Positions 8,558 to 16,735 of a DNA stretch of 64,000 nucleotides are shown here, piece by piece (positions within the stretch are counted from its first letter, which is position 1; every line of letters begins with the position of its first letter). The notes beneath the pieces are model-generated. The model saw nothing but the letters and a program-made list of their open reading frames with translations. It was not told the origin of the DNA and did no database searches. Origin of the DNA: an uncultured Helicobacter sp. (GTDB lineage: Bacteria > Campylobacterota > Campylobacteria > Campylobacterales > Helicobacteraceae); NCBI RefSeq assembly GCF_937906905.1, contig NZ_CALERY010000011.1, forward strand, positions 75,524 to 139,523, read 5' to 3'. Made by a program: the position numbers and the translations under genes.

Positions 8558-9428
8558 ATGTCTGCCTATCTCAAAACAATCGATCTTTATAAACAGGAAG
8601 GATATAAAATAAAGACTTCTTTAAATCCTATGCATTTTTCTGCATCTAGGGAATTTATTGAAGCGTATTCCGCATATACACCTTTTTCATATGTAATATC
8701 TAGTATCAATAACGATATGGAACTGCGGGGGGGGGGGGGGGGTAAATAATACAGAATTATTCTTCTTTGAAACATTGAAAGATGTAAAACCAGATGTTAA
8801 AAGCATTTTTATTATCGGTAATGCTTTTGGATATAGCACAATTTTTTTGTCGCTTCTTTTTCCAGAAGCAAAGGTAGTCGCTATGGATGCTGGAATTGAA
8901 GGCGAGGATAATATGTTGGGTATTAGTCTCACACAATCAATTATTAAGAAACATAGGCTAAACGCTGCAGTGGAGTTCGCTTTTAGCCCAAAGGATAACC
9001 ATAGTGTAGTCAGTAAGCATTTTTCAACTCCTATCGACTTAGTTTTTATAGATGGGCTACATACAAACGAACAGCTTTTATTAGATTTTCAAGGTATGCA
9101 GAATTATTGTGATGAGAATACAATATGGGTTATGCACGATGTTATAAATTGGCATATGCAAAATGCGTTTGCTTGGATTGCGAATTGTTTGTCATCTACA
9201 CATATCTCAAGAATTCTCTATCGCACACAGTCTGGTATGGGTCTTGCTGTGCCACAACACGATCAAAATGCTATCGAACTTCTTGAAGCTTTTAGTGAAG
9301 ATGATAAAATAATTACAGATCTTATAAAAACAGGCAGATATTATGATAGAAAATATTTAAGAATGCTTAAGCGTTATACACCAAATTTTATAAAGAAAGG
9401 TATCAAAAAATGTCTCAAAAAACCTTAG
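8558..9428 (+). CDS. Class I SAM methyltransferase-like protein, phase OFF (split at G16)
   Basis: Two frames join at a G16 tract (8727-8742). From ATG 8558 (AAGGA upstream) the first 57 residues run into the tract and stop at 8747-8749. After the tract, the frame reading VNNTELFFFETLKDV continues to 9428. G15 would give one 289-residue protein. The C-terminal part has IFIIGNAFGYSTIFLSLL (a SAM-binding-like loop), VVAMDAGIEGED and DLVFIDGLHTNEQLLLDF, as in Methyltransf_24-type enzymes of glycan loci. As assembled the gene is OFF. The 3' end overlaps the next gene by 19 bases. The sequence is AT-rich and has no CTAGAATC octamer, suggesting import. The methyl acceptor is presumably a sugar, by context only. 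Confidence 0.75.
8727..8742 (+). repeat. G16 phase-variation tract (OFF)
   Basis: The longest G run in the window, inside the methyltransferase at 8558. The two halves of the gene are in register with G15 or G18 and out of register at the G16 assembled here. Runs this long are also prone to sequencing error and to mixed populations. Confidence 0.9.
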
Positions 9429-10429
9429 AAATCGGCTTTTACATCAAATGGGATAAATTTTCTCTCTCACAAAAACACACAAATGTTATAGGCGATGAAC
9501 TCCTAGCAGAATCTTTAACAAAAGCCATAAACAATCTTTATCCACATATACACGCTCAAACATACGCACCAAATTTTCTTCCAACTAAGCCGCTTGATAT
9601 TATGATTTATCTCAATGAAGTAGAAGAACTTCTGCCCATAGCAAACAAAAACATTTTTTATTTTCAAAATGGTTTTCCAGATGAAAAAAGTCATTTTCCA
9701 ACACAATATCTCAATCAACACTTTAATGCCCTGCTTTGCTTTTCTCAAAAAATACTTGATGTCTTTGGTAGCGAAGTAAATATGCCCTCGCTTTACCTGC
9801 CTTTTGGTGTGGATACAGAAGTATTCTCTCCGCAAGATCCTATTTCTCAAGATTCACCACACTATGAGCAAGCTAAACTCTATCAATGTGATGTGGCATA
9901 TGTGGGTAACGATATCAAAGGCGAAGAGGCAACTATGCGCTATCTCTACCCGGCACTAGAATTTGACTTTGGACTTTTTGGAAACTGGCGCATACCCAGA
10001 TCGCGCTTCAAAATTTGGAAAAACTTCAAGCAACTCGCGCCATATAAAAAACCTTTCGAGCGCATTTCTCGTGGCAAAATACCGCAGGAATGGGTGCCCT
10101 ACCTCTACAGCCAAGCAAAAATCAATCTCAACTGCACTTTACCAAGCTGCATAGAATGGGATGTGATCACGCTAAGAACATTAGAAGTGCTTGCTTGCAA
10201 GGGCTTTTTAATAAGCGACAAGGTCCCTAGCGCGATGAAAGATCTCAAGGATGATATGGTTTTTACAGATGGTTATGATGATCTTAAAGACAAAATTCGC
10301 TATTACATAGACAACCCAAGCAAGGCTAAGCAAATAGCTCAAAATGGTTACAATTATGTGATAGAATACTGCACAATTACACAGCGCGCCAAAGACTTAG
10401 TAAATTTTTTAGAACAGGAGCTTATATGA
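9410..10429 (+). CDS. Glycosyltransferase, CgeB-like (GT1/GT4 fold)
   Basis: This 339-residue protein carries a C-terminal Glyco_trans_1_2/CgeB-type domain. Recognisable are YLPFGVDTEVFSP and CDVAYVGNDIKGEE mid-protein, WVPYLYSQAKINLN, TLRTLEVLACKGFLIS (typical GT-B acceptor loop) and the closing YYIDNPSKAKQIAQNGYNYV. It overlaps the upstream methyltransferase by 19 bases and shares ATGA with the downstream radical SAM gene, so all three are one transcription unit. The region around residue 80 (NKNIFYFQNGFPDEKSHFP) is typical of this subfamily. Substrate is unknown. Codon composition is AT-rich like its neighbours. Confidence 0.8.
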   Translation: MSQKTLEIGFYIKWDKFSLSQKHTNVIGDELLAESLTKAINNLYPHIHAQTYAPNFLPTKPLDIMIYLNEVEELLPIANKNIFYFQNGFPDEKSHFPTQYLNQHFNALLCFSQKILDVFGSEVNMPSLYLPFGVDTEVFSPQDPISQDSPHYEQAKLYQCDVAYVGNDIKGEEATMRYLYPALEFDFGLFGNWRIPRSRFKIWKNFKQLAPYKKPFERISRGKIPQEWVPYLYSQAKINLNCTLPSCIEWDVITLRTLEVLACKGFLISDKVPSAMKDLKDDMVFTDGYDDLKDKIRYYIDNPSKAKQIAQNGYNYVIEYCTITQRAKDLVNFLEQELI

Positions 10430-11826
10430 AAGTCATCTTTGTAAATCCGCCGTTTGTTAAAAACTCACAATCAAACGCGAGTAATAATTTCACTATAGCA
10501 CCAAGTTTCATTGATAAATTGCGCACACCTTCTACTTATAGAAATATCAAGGGGGGGGGGGGGCGGTTATATAATTACATAACGCGTTTTTTTCCTAGCT
10601 TTTATAATGGCACACGCTATGGCGTAAGGGCTGGATCTCGATGGCCTTTTAGTGCTAATGAACCGATGGGGTATGCCCCTTATCCATTTTTTATGGGTTA
10701 TGCAGCAGCCTATCTTCAGAGCTTCGGCTATGAGGTGAATATCCTTGATGCGATCGCTGAAGAGGTCTATGACTATCAGGACTTTTTGGCTGAGGTGAAA
10801 CGAGAAAATGCGGATATTGTTGTCCTGGAATGCTCTACCCCTACTATCGATATAGATACTTGGTTTGCCACGCAAGTAGCGACTTTCGCTCCTGTAGCTT
10901 TGTGCGGACCACATTTAAACGACAAAACCATCGCAGAGATCCAAGCTTCATATCCTAGTATCTCATACTACCTCAAGGGCGAGTATATCTTAAGCAGTCT
11001 CAAGATGGTGAAAGACTTCGAGTCGGGTATCAAAAGTGGCATATACGAGAGTGAGGTTGTCAAAGATCTTGATTCCATCCCATTTCCTTTTAGGGACTAC
11101 AAAAGTGCTACAAAGTATTATGATCCTAGTATGCCGACACCTCGTCCACAACTGCAAATCTATGCTTCAAAGGGTTGTCCATTTAAATGCACCTTTTGCT
11201 CTTGGCCACAGAATATGTATTTTGGCAATGTCGCCCAAAGAAGCCCAGAGAAGATTGCCCAAGAGATTAAAGAAGCGATAGCTAAGCACGGCTTTAAAAG
11301 TATATTTTTTGATGATGATACTTTCAATATAGGGGAGGAGAGAATCTCTAAACTTTGCGACTATCTTAAGGGGATAGGTCTGCCTTGGACCATGATGGGG
11401 AGACTTGACTGTAGCTCAAGAGAACTCTATGATAAAATGGTAGAAAGTGGTTGTGTCGGTATGAGGTTTGGCATAGAAACTTTCAACCAAGATGTTCTAA
11501 AACGCATACACAAAGGAATAGAACGAAAAGATTTTCGCTACACACTAGAATACATTAGCTCAAAATATCCAGACATATTCATACATCTTACAATGATGCG
11601 TGATATGCCTGGACAAACGGAGGAAATGCATCAAATCGATATGCAGATTCTTAAAAATATGGGCTATACACCTGATGGCGAAAAAAGAAACTTCCAATTA
11701 AGCAGGTGCGTGCCATTTCCAGGCACGAAAATGTATGAAGAGTTTAAACAAAACAATGCTGGTATCATCGATCAATATGACAAATATGATGGTGGAGCGG
11801 ACACAATTGTAAAAGAACTTAAATGA
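10426..11826 (+). CDS. B12-binding-domain radical SAM protein with in-frame G13 tract
   Basis: This 466-residue enzyme has an N-terminal cobalamin-binding-like domain (GYAAAYLQSFGYEVNILDAI, VLECSTPTIDID) and a central radical SAM core with the 4Fe-4S motif KGCPFKCTFCSWP (CxxxCxxC) near residue 250. It continues with FDDDTFNIG and a C-terminal TIM-barrel remainder. The family includes B12-dependent methylases and other enzymes. In a glycan cluster it may methylate or rearrange a sugar or lipid intermediate, which is inference. A G13 tract at 10551-10563 encodes part of NIKGGGGRLYNY near residue 45 and is in frame, so the gene is ON here. A change of one G would truncate it at once. It shares ATGA with the genes on both sides. 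Confidence 0.85.
   Translation: MKVIFVNPPFVKNSQSNASNNFTIAPSFIDKLRTPSTYRNIKGGGGRLYNYITRFFPSFYNGTRYGVRAGSRWPFSANEPMGYAPYPFFMGYAAAYLQSFGYEVNILDAIAEEVYDYQDFLAEVKRENADIVVLECSTPTIDIDTWFATQVATFAPVALCGPHLNDKTIAEIQASYPSISYYLKGEYILSSLKMVKDFESGIKSGIYESEVVKDLDSIPFPFRDYKSATKYYDPSMPTPRPQLQIYASKGCPFKCTFCSWPQNMYFGNVAQRSPEKIAQEIKEAIAKHGFKSIFFDDDTFNIGEERISKLCDYLKGIGLPWTMMGRLDCSSRELYDKMVESGCVGMRFGIETFNQDVLKRIHKGIERKDFRYTLEYISSKYPDIFIHLTMMRDMPGQTEEMHQIDMQILKNMGYTPDGEKRNFQLSRCVPFPGTKMYEEFKQNNAGIIDQYDKYDGGADTIVKELK
10551..10563 (+). repeat. G13 phase-variation tract (ON)
   Basis: Thirteen G within the N-terminal part of the radical SAM gene, in frame and encoding a GGGG loop. G12 or G14 would shift the frame about 45 codons into a 466-codon gene and abolish the enzyme. 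Confidence 0.88.
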
Positions 11827-12665
11827 AAATAGCCATTATCGGGGCTTCTAGCTTTATAGGGTTTCGGTTTTTTACTCACTTGCGCGGACAATTTGATGTC
11901 GTAGGCACTTATTTTAAGCATCAAAAACACCAAGAAATGGTGCGCCTTGATATATCACAACAGGCAGATGTCGAGCTATTTATCAAAACCTATATGCCAG
12001 ACACTATTCTATGGGTAGCTGGCAGCAAAGATTTAACCTTGACAGAAGATAATTTAGAGTATGCATATTCTGTTAATACTTATCCGCTTTCTTATCTTAT
12101 ATGGAGCATAGATAAACTTGACAATTATCACCCTCGCGTTGTGTTTTTTTCTACTGATTATGTGTTTGATGGTGTGCGTGGAAACTATCGCCATACCGAC
12201 ACACCAACACCGCAAACAAATTATGGTATAAGCAATCAAAAAGCTGAATATTTGTTGCAACATAACTATGATAACGCCATAATTATAAGAACATCTGCTG
12301 TTATGGGTAAGGGTGGCACTTTTTTTGATTTTCTTGTGTCAAATTTGCAAACAAAAGAAGTGTTAGAGCTTTATGATGATACGATTTTTACCCCAACACC
12401 CATGGCATTGCTTATACAATGTGTTATGGAGCTATTATGTGGATCATATACCAATGATATTTTACATATTTGTGGTTCGTCTGTTTATACGAGATATAGT
12501 TTTGGAATGCAAATTCGTCAAATTTTACAAAGCCAGAATCCAAGCAGCAAACTCGCACAAATTATCCCTGTAAAATCTCAAGTCAATAAACAAAGATTGT
12601 TTTTTCCTAATCTTTCACTTGTTTCGTCATTTCCTTTAGATGATTATAGAAGTGAGTTAATATGA
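11823..12665 (+). CDS. RmlD-like NAD(P)-dependent sugar-nucleotide reductase
   Basis: This 280-residue short-chain dehydrogenase of the RmlD (dTDP-4-dehydrorhamnose reductase) type starts MKIAIIGASSFIGFRFF (the GxSxxG Rossmann motif, usually GxxGxxG). It continues with VRLDISQQADVELFI and PDTILWVAG, then has STDYVFDGVRGNYRHTDTPTPQTNYGISNQKAE, the typical catalytic Tyr-x3-Lys region (YGISNQK). It probably reduces a keto-sugar nucleotide. A complete Rml pathway is not encoded in this window, so rhamnose itself is not established. It overlaps the genes on both sides by 4 bases and belongs to the AT-rich cassette. Confidence 0.8.
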   Translation: MKIAIIGASSFIGFRFFTHLRGQFDVVGTYFKHQKHQEMVRLDISQQADVELFIKTYMPDTILWVAGSKDLTLTEDNLEYAYSVNTYPLSYLIWSIDKLDNYHPRVVFFSTDYVFDGVRGNYRHTDTPTPQTNYGISNQKAEYLLQHNYDNAIIIRTSAVMGKGGTFFDFLVSNLQTKEVLELYDDTIFTPTPMALLIQCVMELLCGSYTNDILHICGSSVYTRYSFGMQIRQILQSQNPSSKLAQIIPVKSQVNKQRLFFPNLSLVSSFPLDDYRSELI

Positions 12666-13024
12666 TTGAATTTTTAGAACCGTATTTTTCTCATAATGAC
12701 GATAGGGGAGGCATTCTTGGTTTATGTAATCGATTTTGCTTCGAGGAAATAAATCTTATCACATCTCTCAAAGGTGTAGTTCGCGGAGGACATTATCATA
12801 AACATACTAATGAAATGTTTATTATTATAGATGGTAAAATAAAAATTACACTCTTTGATTATCATAATCCTCACAAAAGACAAGAGTATATCGTGGTCCC
12901 TCCACAATGTTTTTATATTAGACCATTTGTCATCCATACATTTGAGATGCTAGAAGATTCAAAATGGATCAACGCGTTAGATCATAAAATGACCAAGAAA
13001 AATCAAGATTTTCACACAATATGA
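12662..13024 (+). CDS. Cupin-domain protein (sugar ketoisomerase/epimerase-like)
   Basis: This 120-residue single-domain cupin has the first cupin motif (VVRGGHYHKHTNEMFIIIDGK, with the metal- or substrate-facing His/Glu) and second motif (VVPPQCFYIRPFVIHTFEML). Small cupins of this type in polysaccharide loci include FdtA-like 3,4-ketoisomerases and WbmH-like proteins. The sequence looks like that group rather than RmlC, which is longer, but the reaction is not determined. The 4-base overlap with the RmlD-like gene argues that the two act on the same sugar nucleotide. It ends the cassette. Confidence 0.72.
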   Translation: MIEFLEPYFSHNDDRGGILGLCNRFCFEEINLITSLKGVVRGGHYHKHTNEMFIIIDGKIKITLFDYHNPHKRQEYIVVPPQCFYIRPFVIHTFEMLEDSKWINALDHKMTKKNQDFHTI

Positions 13025-13155
13025 TTATGGTGTATTGTTGATTTAGCAACATAGGCAATATGCTTTTTGGTGCGCGAATTTATAAATTTAATAAGTGGTT
13101 TGAGATTTTTTTTGTTAAAATTCATCATTTAATAATTTAATGTTAGGCTTGCTGT

Positions 13156-14205
13156 ATGATTGTTGATATGTCGCAAATCGCGCAAAATAAGTCGATGAGA
13201 GAACATCTGCCGCCCATCTCTATTATCACCATTACTTATAATGGTATCGCAGAAATTACTGAGACAATGGATTCTGTGGTGGGGCAGGACTATCCGCATA
13301 TACAATACATCATCATTGATGGGGCAAGCAATGATGGCACGAGAGAAAAAATTATAGAATATATCGCCTCGTGTGCGGATATAGATTCTAGAAATAATGG
13401 AGACTCTAAAGAAACTGCGTTTTCTAAAGAAACATCGGCTGATAGCGAGCAGTATCCTTTGTTTGCTAAAGAAAATACGCAAGCCCAAAGCAGAATCTAC
13501 CTTGAAGCCACGCATAGAGAGAAAAATTTTACTTTTAAATTCTTAAGCGAGTGCGATAGCGGAATCTATGATGCGATGAATAAAGGCATAGACCTTGCCA
13601 CAGGGCAGTGGTGCAACTTTATGAATTGTGGAGATAGATTTTATAGCCCAAATACGCTAAAAGAGTTTTTCACGCATTTTTTACAAAGCGCGCAAGATGC
13701 GCCACAAACACAGCCCCACACCGCGCAAGAGCAAGCAGCCCCCCAAACCACTCCCCAAATCCTTTATGGCGACTCCCAGCTCATCTATGATGAAGCCCAC
13801 TCTAAGATTCTCTACGCCTCCACCAAACCGCATAAATACAAGCACCACTTTATCCATCAATCCGCCTTTATCGCCACCCCCCTTATGCGAGCCTACCGCT
13901 ATGACACAGGCTTTAAAATCGCGGGAGACACGGACTTTTTCGCCAAGGCTTACAATAATGGAGCGAGATTCCAGCATATCCCCATTGTCGTCTCAAACTT
14001 TAGCCTAGAGGGCGTAAGCTCTAAGCTCTCTAGGCAAATGTTTAAAGAAGACTGCCAAATCGGCTATAAATACAACCGCCTTTTCCCTATAATGCACACA
14101 CTCAAATATCTGTTTTGGATAATCCCGCGCGTATGTATCCGCAACGCCATTCCAGCAAGATTCCGCAGTCAAGCTAGAATCTTGCTTGGCAAGAAAACAA
14201 GCTAA
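13156..14205 (+). CDS. Glycosyltransferase family 2, with a repeat-like internal insertion
   Basis: This 349-residue GT2 enzyme has the N-terminal PISIITITYNGIAEITETMDS and the DGASNDGT motif that binds the nucleotide. It continues with ECDSGIYDAMNKGIDLATG, the classic D-x-D-like region for this subgroup. Between EYIASCADIDSR and EATHREKNFTFKFLSECDSG lies an extra ~45 residues (NNGDSKETAFSKETSADSE and onward) that most members lack. Its DNA, with repeated tctaaagaaac units, resembles 62235-62270 and looks like an in-frame repeat insertion. The start at 13156 lacks a strong ribosome binding site, and ATG 13168 is the alternative. The CTAGAATC signature and higher GC return from this gene onward. 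Confidence 0.82.
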   Translation: MIVDMSQIAQNKSMREHLPPISIITITYNGIAEITETMDSVVGQDYPHIQYIIIDGASNDGTREKIIEYIASCADIDSRNNGDSKETAFSKETSADSEQYPLFAKENTQAQSRIYLEATHREKNFTFKFLSECDSGIYDAMNKGIDLATGQWCNFMNCGDRFYSPNTLKEFFTHFLQSAQDAPQTQPHTAQEQAAPQTTPQILYGDSQLIYDEAHSKILYASTKPHKYKHHFIHQSAFIATPLMRAYRYDTGFKIAGDTDFFAKAYNNGARFQHIPIVVSNFSLEGVSSKLSRQMFKEDCQIGYKYNRLFPIMHTLKYLFWIIPRVCIRNAIPARFRSQARILLGKKTS

Positions 14206-14227
14206 TCCCACATTGCAAGGAGTTTTT

Positions 14228-15463
14228 ATGTATCTTAACACCCCATCAAAGAAGCCCACACTTAAGGGCATTTTACGCAAGTGCTACCGCAAAGCTCAAG
14301 CCATCTTTGGGCAAATAGATTTTGTCCCAAGCGGACATTTCTACTCGCCCATTGCTAATGCCAAAGAGATAGAAGAGGGTATTGCCGCACGCTCTTATGA
14401 GCCAAGCGATTTAATGGGTATAGATTTAAAGCTAAAATCCCAAAGAGCATTGCTTAAAGAGTTTGCCAAGCTTTATACAGAGCTGCCATTCACAGAATCT
14501 AAGCAGCCCCATTTACGCTACTACTTTGACAACCAAGCCTACTGCCACAGCGATGGAATCTGTCTATATTCTATGATACGCCACTTGCGACCACAAAGGA
14601 TTATAGAAGTCGGCTCTGGCTTTAGCTCCGCACTTATGCACGATGTGAGAGAGCTTTTCTTCACAGGTAAAAATCTATGGGGGGGGGGGCAAAATAAAGC
14701 AGATTCTGTTTGTGAGCTAGAATCTATTTTAGATTCTGGAAAAAATGCAATAGCTCTAAGCAAGTCCGCAAAGGATTCTAGGATTTTGCACGATGGCACA
14801 AATTCTACAAACGCAGCTAGGCGACAGGATTTTGGAGATAAAAATGGGATTTTGCAAGACGGAGTCAAGGGTGCGCACTTGGGCGTGCGTAACTGCAGAC
14901 TCGCCGCAGCAATCGCCATTTTTAGCCCAAAAGCCAACGCCAGAACCACAAGCAAAGCGCAATCTACCAATAAAGCCAAAACAACCCCTTTTCATATCAC
15001 CCACATTGAGCCCTACCCCGCCCTTCTCCACTCTCTGCTAAAACAAAGTGATATAGACTCCCACAACACGCGCATTTTGCCACACCGCCTGCAAGAGATA
15101 GATATACGCATTTTTGAAGAGCTAAAAGCAAATGATATATTGTTTATAGATTCTACACACATTGCTAAAATCAACTCCGATGTTAATAGAATCTTTTTTG
15201 AGATTCTCCCTAGGCTTAAAAGTGGCGTATATATCCACTTCCACGATATTTTCTACCCATTTAGCTACCCTAATGACTGGCTACGCGATAAAAACTCGTG
15301 GAATGAAGCCTATGTTTTACGCGCATTTTTAAGCTTTAATTCCGTCTTTGAAATTGTGTTTTTCAACACCTGTTTAAATCATCTCTACAAAGACGAGTTT
15401 GCCGCCGCACTGCCCCTAAGCCAGAAAAACACCGGCGGAAGCTTATGGCTAAGAAAAAAATAA
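14228..15463 (+). CDS. SAM-dependent methyltransferase with G11 tract and embedded palindromic repeat
   Basis: This protein of about 411 residues starts at ATG 14228, chosen over a longer reading because AAGGAG lies upstream. The fold is interrupted: RIIEVGSGFSSALMHDVREL (SAM motif) ends at residue ~145. A G11 tract encodes WGGGQ, then ~95 residues of low-complexity, repeat-derived sequence follow. The domain then resumes with HITHIEPYPALLHSLL, NDILFIDSTHIAKINSD and VYIHFHDIFYPF. Removing the insert leaves a normal Methyltransf_24-like protein. The insert contains one copy of the window's ~85-base palindromic element (14841-14928). The tract is in frame, so the gene is ON. Whether the enzyme tolerates the insert is untested. 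Confidence 0.75.
   Translation: MYLNTPSKKPTLKGILRKCYRKAQAIFGQIDFVPSGHFYSPIANAKEIEEGIAARSYEPSDLMGIDLKLKSQRALLKEFAKLYTELPFTESKQPHLRYYFDNQAYCHSDGICLYSMIRHLRPQRIIEVGSGFSSALMHDVRELFFTGKNLWGGGQNKADSVCELESILDSGKNAIALSKSAKDSRILHDGTNSTNAARRQDFGDKNGILQDGVKGAHLGVRNCRLAAAIAIFSPKANARTTSKAQSTNKAKTTPFHITHIEPYPALLHSLLKQSDIDSHNTRILPHRLQEIDIRIFEELKANDILFIDSTHIAKINSDVNRIFFEILPRLKSGVYIHFHDIFYPFSYPNDWLRDKNSWNEAYVLRAFLSFNSVFEIVFFNTCLNHLYKDEFAAALPLSQKNTGGSLWLRKK
14679..14689 (+). repeat. G11 phase-variation tract (ON)
   Basis: Eleven G between the SAM motif of the methyltransferase and its repeat-derived insert. It is in frame here and encodes WGGG. Any single-base change would cut off the catalytic C-terminal half. 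Confidence 0.85.
14770..14935 (+). repeat. Dispersed palindromic element, copy A (in frame inside methyltransferase)
   Basis: A left flank with GGATTCTAGGATTTTG is followed by the AGGCGACAGGATTTT block. A palindrome then spans about 14841-14928: its left arm ends in GACGGAGTC and its right arm begins GACTCGCCG, around a GCGCACTTGGGCGTGC inner hairpin. A flank with AAAGCCAACGCCAG closes it. It has no stop codon in the host frame. Compare copies at 50826, 59484 and 60572 (plus) and 59936 and 62106 (inverted). Confidence 0.7.
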
Positions 15464-15574
15464 AGTAAAAATAGGTAAAATAAGCCATCTGGGGTGGTAA
15501 TAAAGTTTTTAGTTTATTGACGCCAAACAGTTAGCAGATGGTTTCAAGCAGACATATTCTAGGGTTAAGGGTGC

Positions 15575-16735
15575 ATGGTCAAGCAAATTTTAGTTTTATC
15601 TCTCTGTCGCAAAGGCGGTGGCTTCGAATATTATACCGACAATGTTTTGCGCCATTTTACTCTCCCATATACGATCTACCAGAGTTCTTATATCAGCAAA
15701 GAAAGCAAGATCAAAGGCGCAAAATCTATCCCCACTTATAGAGGCGAAATCTCCTTTATTTTCAATTCTATTTTCCTACTACCCTTGCTTTTAGTGCATT
15801 TTTTCTTTCTTTCAAGACATTACAGCATGTTGTATTTACCACATTTTCATTTTTGGAATCTGCCATTTATGTTGCTTTTTAGACTCCTAAAAAAGCCTGT
15901 GATTTACACAGAACACGATGGAGTCGTGCATTTTGGCGATATAAGATTCCAGCAACCACTCATCAATCTCTGTTTGAAGGTTGCCACTCATATTGTTTTT
16001 TTAACTCATCATGTCAAATCCCTTGTCCCACAAAATCTTCTAAAACATAAGCATATTGCGGTTATTCCTCACGGGATTTTTGACCTTACGGGATTGCATA
16101 ATGCACCAAAAACCCGTAAACCCATGCCCACTTTACTTTTTTTTGGGCGCGTAAGCAAGTACAAGGGCATTGAATTGCTCCTTGAGGCAATACAACAAGT
16201 CCCGCTTGCAAGCTTTGAAAAGCTCGTTATCGCAGGCAAAAGCTCATATACTTATAACACCAGCCATTTAAGCAAAGGGCTTTTAGCGAAACTGGAAATT
16301 ATCGATGAATTTCTGCCCCAAAAACGCATAGTGGATCTGTTTAATAATGCAGACATACTGCTTATGCCATATTTAGAGGCTAGTCAAAGCGGTGTGGCAG
16401 CCATTGCTATTGCCAATGCTATGCCTACTGTTTGTACAAAAGTAGGAGGATTGGCCGAACAATTTATTTTGAATTCTTCTTTAGCAACTGAGGGGGGGGG
16501 GGGGCAGGATGAAATATGTCATGCCACACAAGCAGATACCTCAAGAATCTGCACCCCACAAGCCTGTGCGGTTTTTGCTGAACCTAATGTCGCAAGCTTT
16601 ACCAACATGTTGCTGTCGTTACTTGCAGATTCTAGCCTGTATGAATCCCTTAGTCACAATGCCACTATTCGAGCCAAAGAGTTAAGATGGCGCAATATCG
16701 CGGCACAGATAGAGGAATTTTTGAAAAAAAGTTAG
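15575..16735 (+). CDS. Glycosyltransferase family 4 with in-frame G13 tract
   Basis: This 386-residue GT-B enzyme reads KGGGFEYYTDNVLRHF at the N-terminus, PVIYTEHDGVVHFGD mid-way, and LLFFGRVSKYKGIELLLEAI, the Glycos_transf_1 donor-site start. The acidic ADILLMPYLEASQSGVAAIAIANAMPTV region replaces the usual E-x7-E motif. A G13 tract (16492-16504) encodes GGGG near residue 308, in frame, so the gene is ON. A short low-complexity stretch follows before the domain resumes at CAVFAEPNVASFTNML. Overlap with the next gene is 49 bases, so expression is coupled. Sugar specificity is unknown. Confidence 0.82.
   Translation: MVKQILVLSLCRKGGGFEYYTDNVLRHFTLPYTIYQSSYISKESKIKGAKSIPTYRGEISFIFNSIFLLPLLLVHFFFLSRHYSMLYLPHFHFWNLPFMLLFRLLKKPVIYTEHDGVVHFGDIRFQQPLINLCLKVATHIVFLTHHVKSLVPQNLLKHKHIAVIPHGIFDLTGLHNAPKTRKPMPTLLFFGRVSKYKGIELLLEAIQQVPLASFEKLVIAGKSSYTYNTSHLSKGLLAKLEIIDEFLPQKRIVDLFNNADILLMPYLEASQSGVAAIAIANAMPTVCTKVGGLAEQFILNSSLATEGGGGQDEICHATQADTSRICTPQACAVFAEPNVASFTNMLLSLLADSSLYESLSHNATIRAKELRWRNIAAQIEEFLKKS
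16492..16504 (+). repeat. G13 phase-variation tract (ON)
   Basis: Thirteen G within the family 4 glycosyltransferase, in frame here. A shift would truncate the last ~75 residues and remove the overlap of its reading frame with the downstream fusion gene. Confidence 0.88.
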
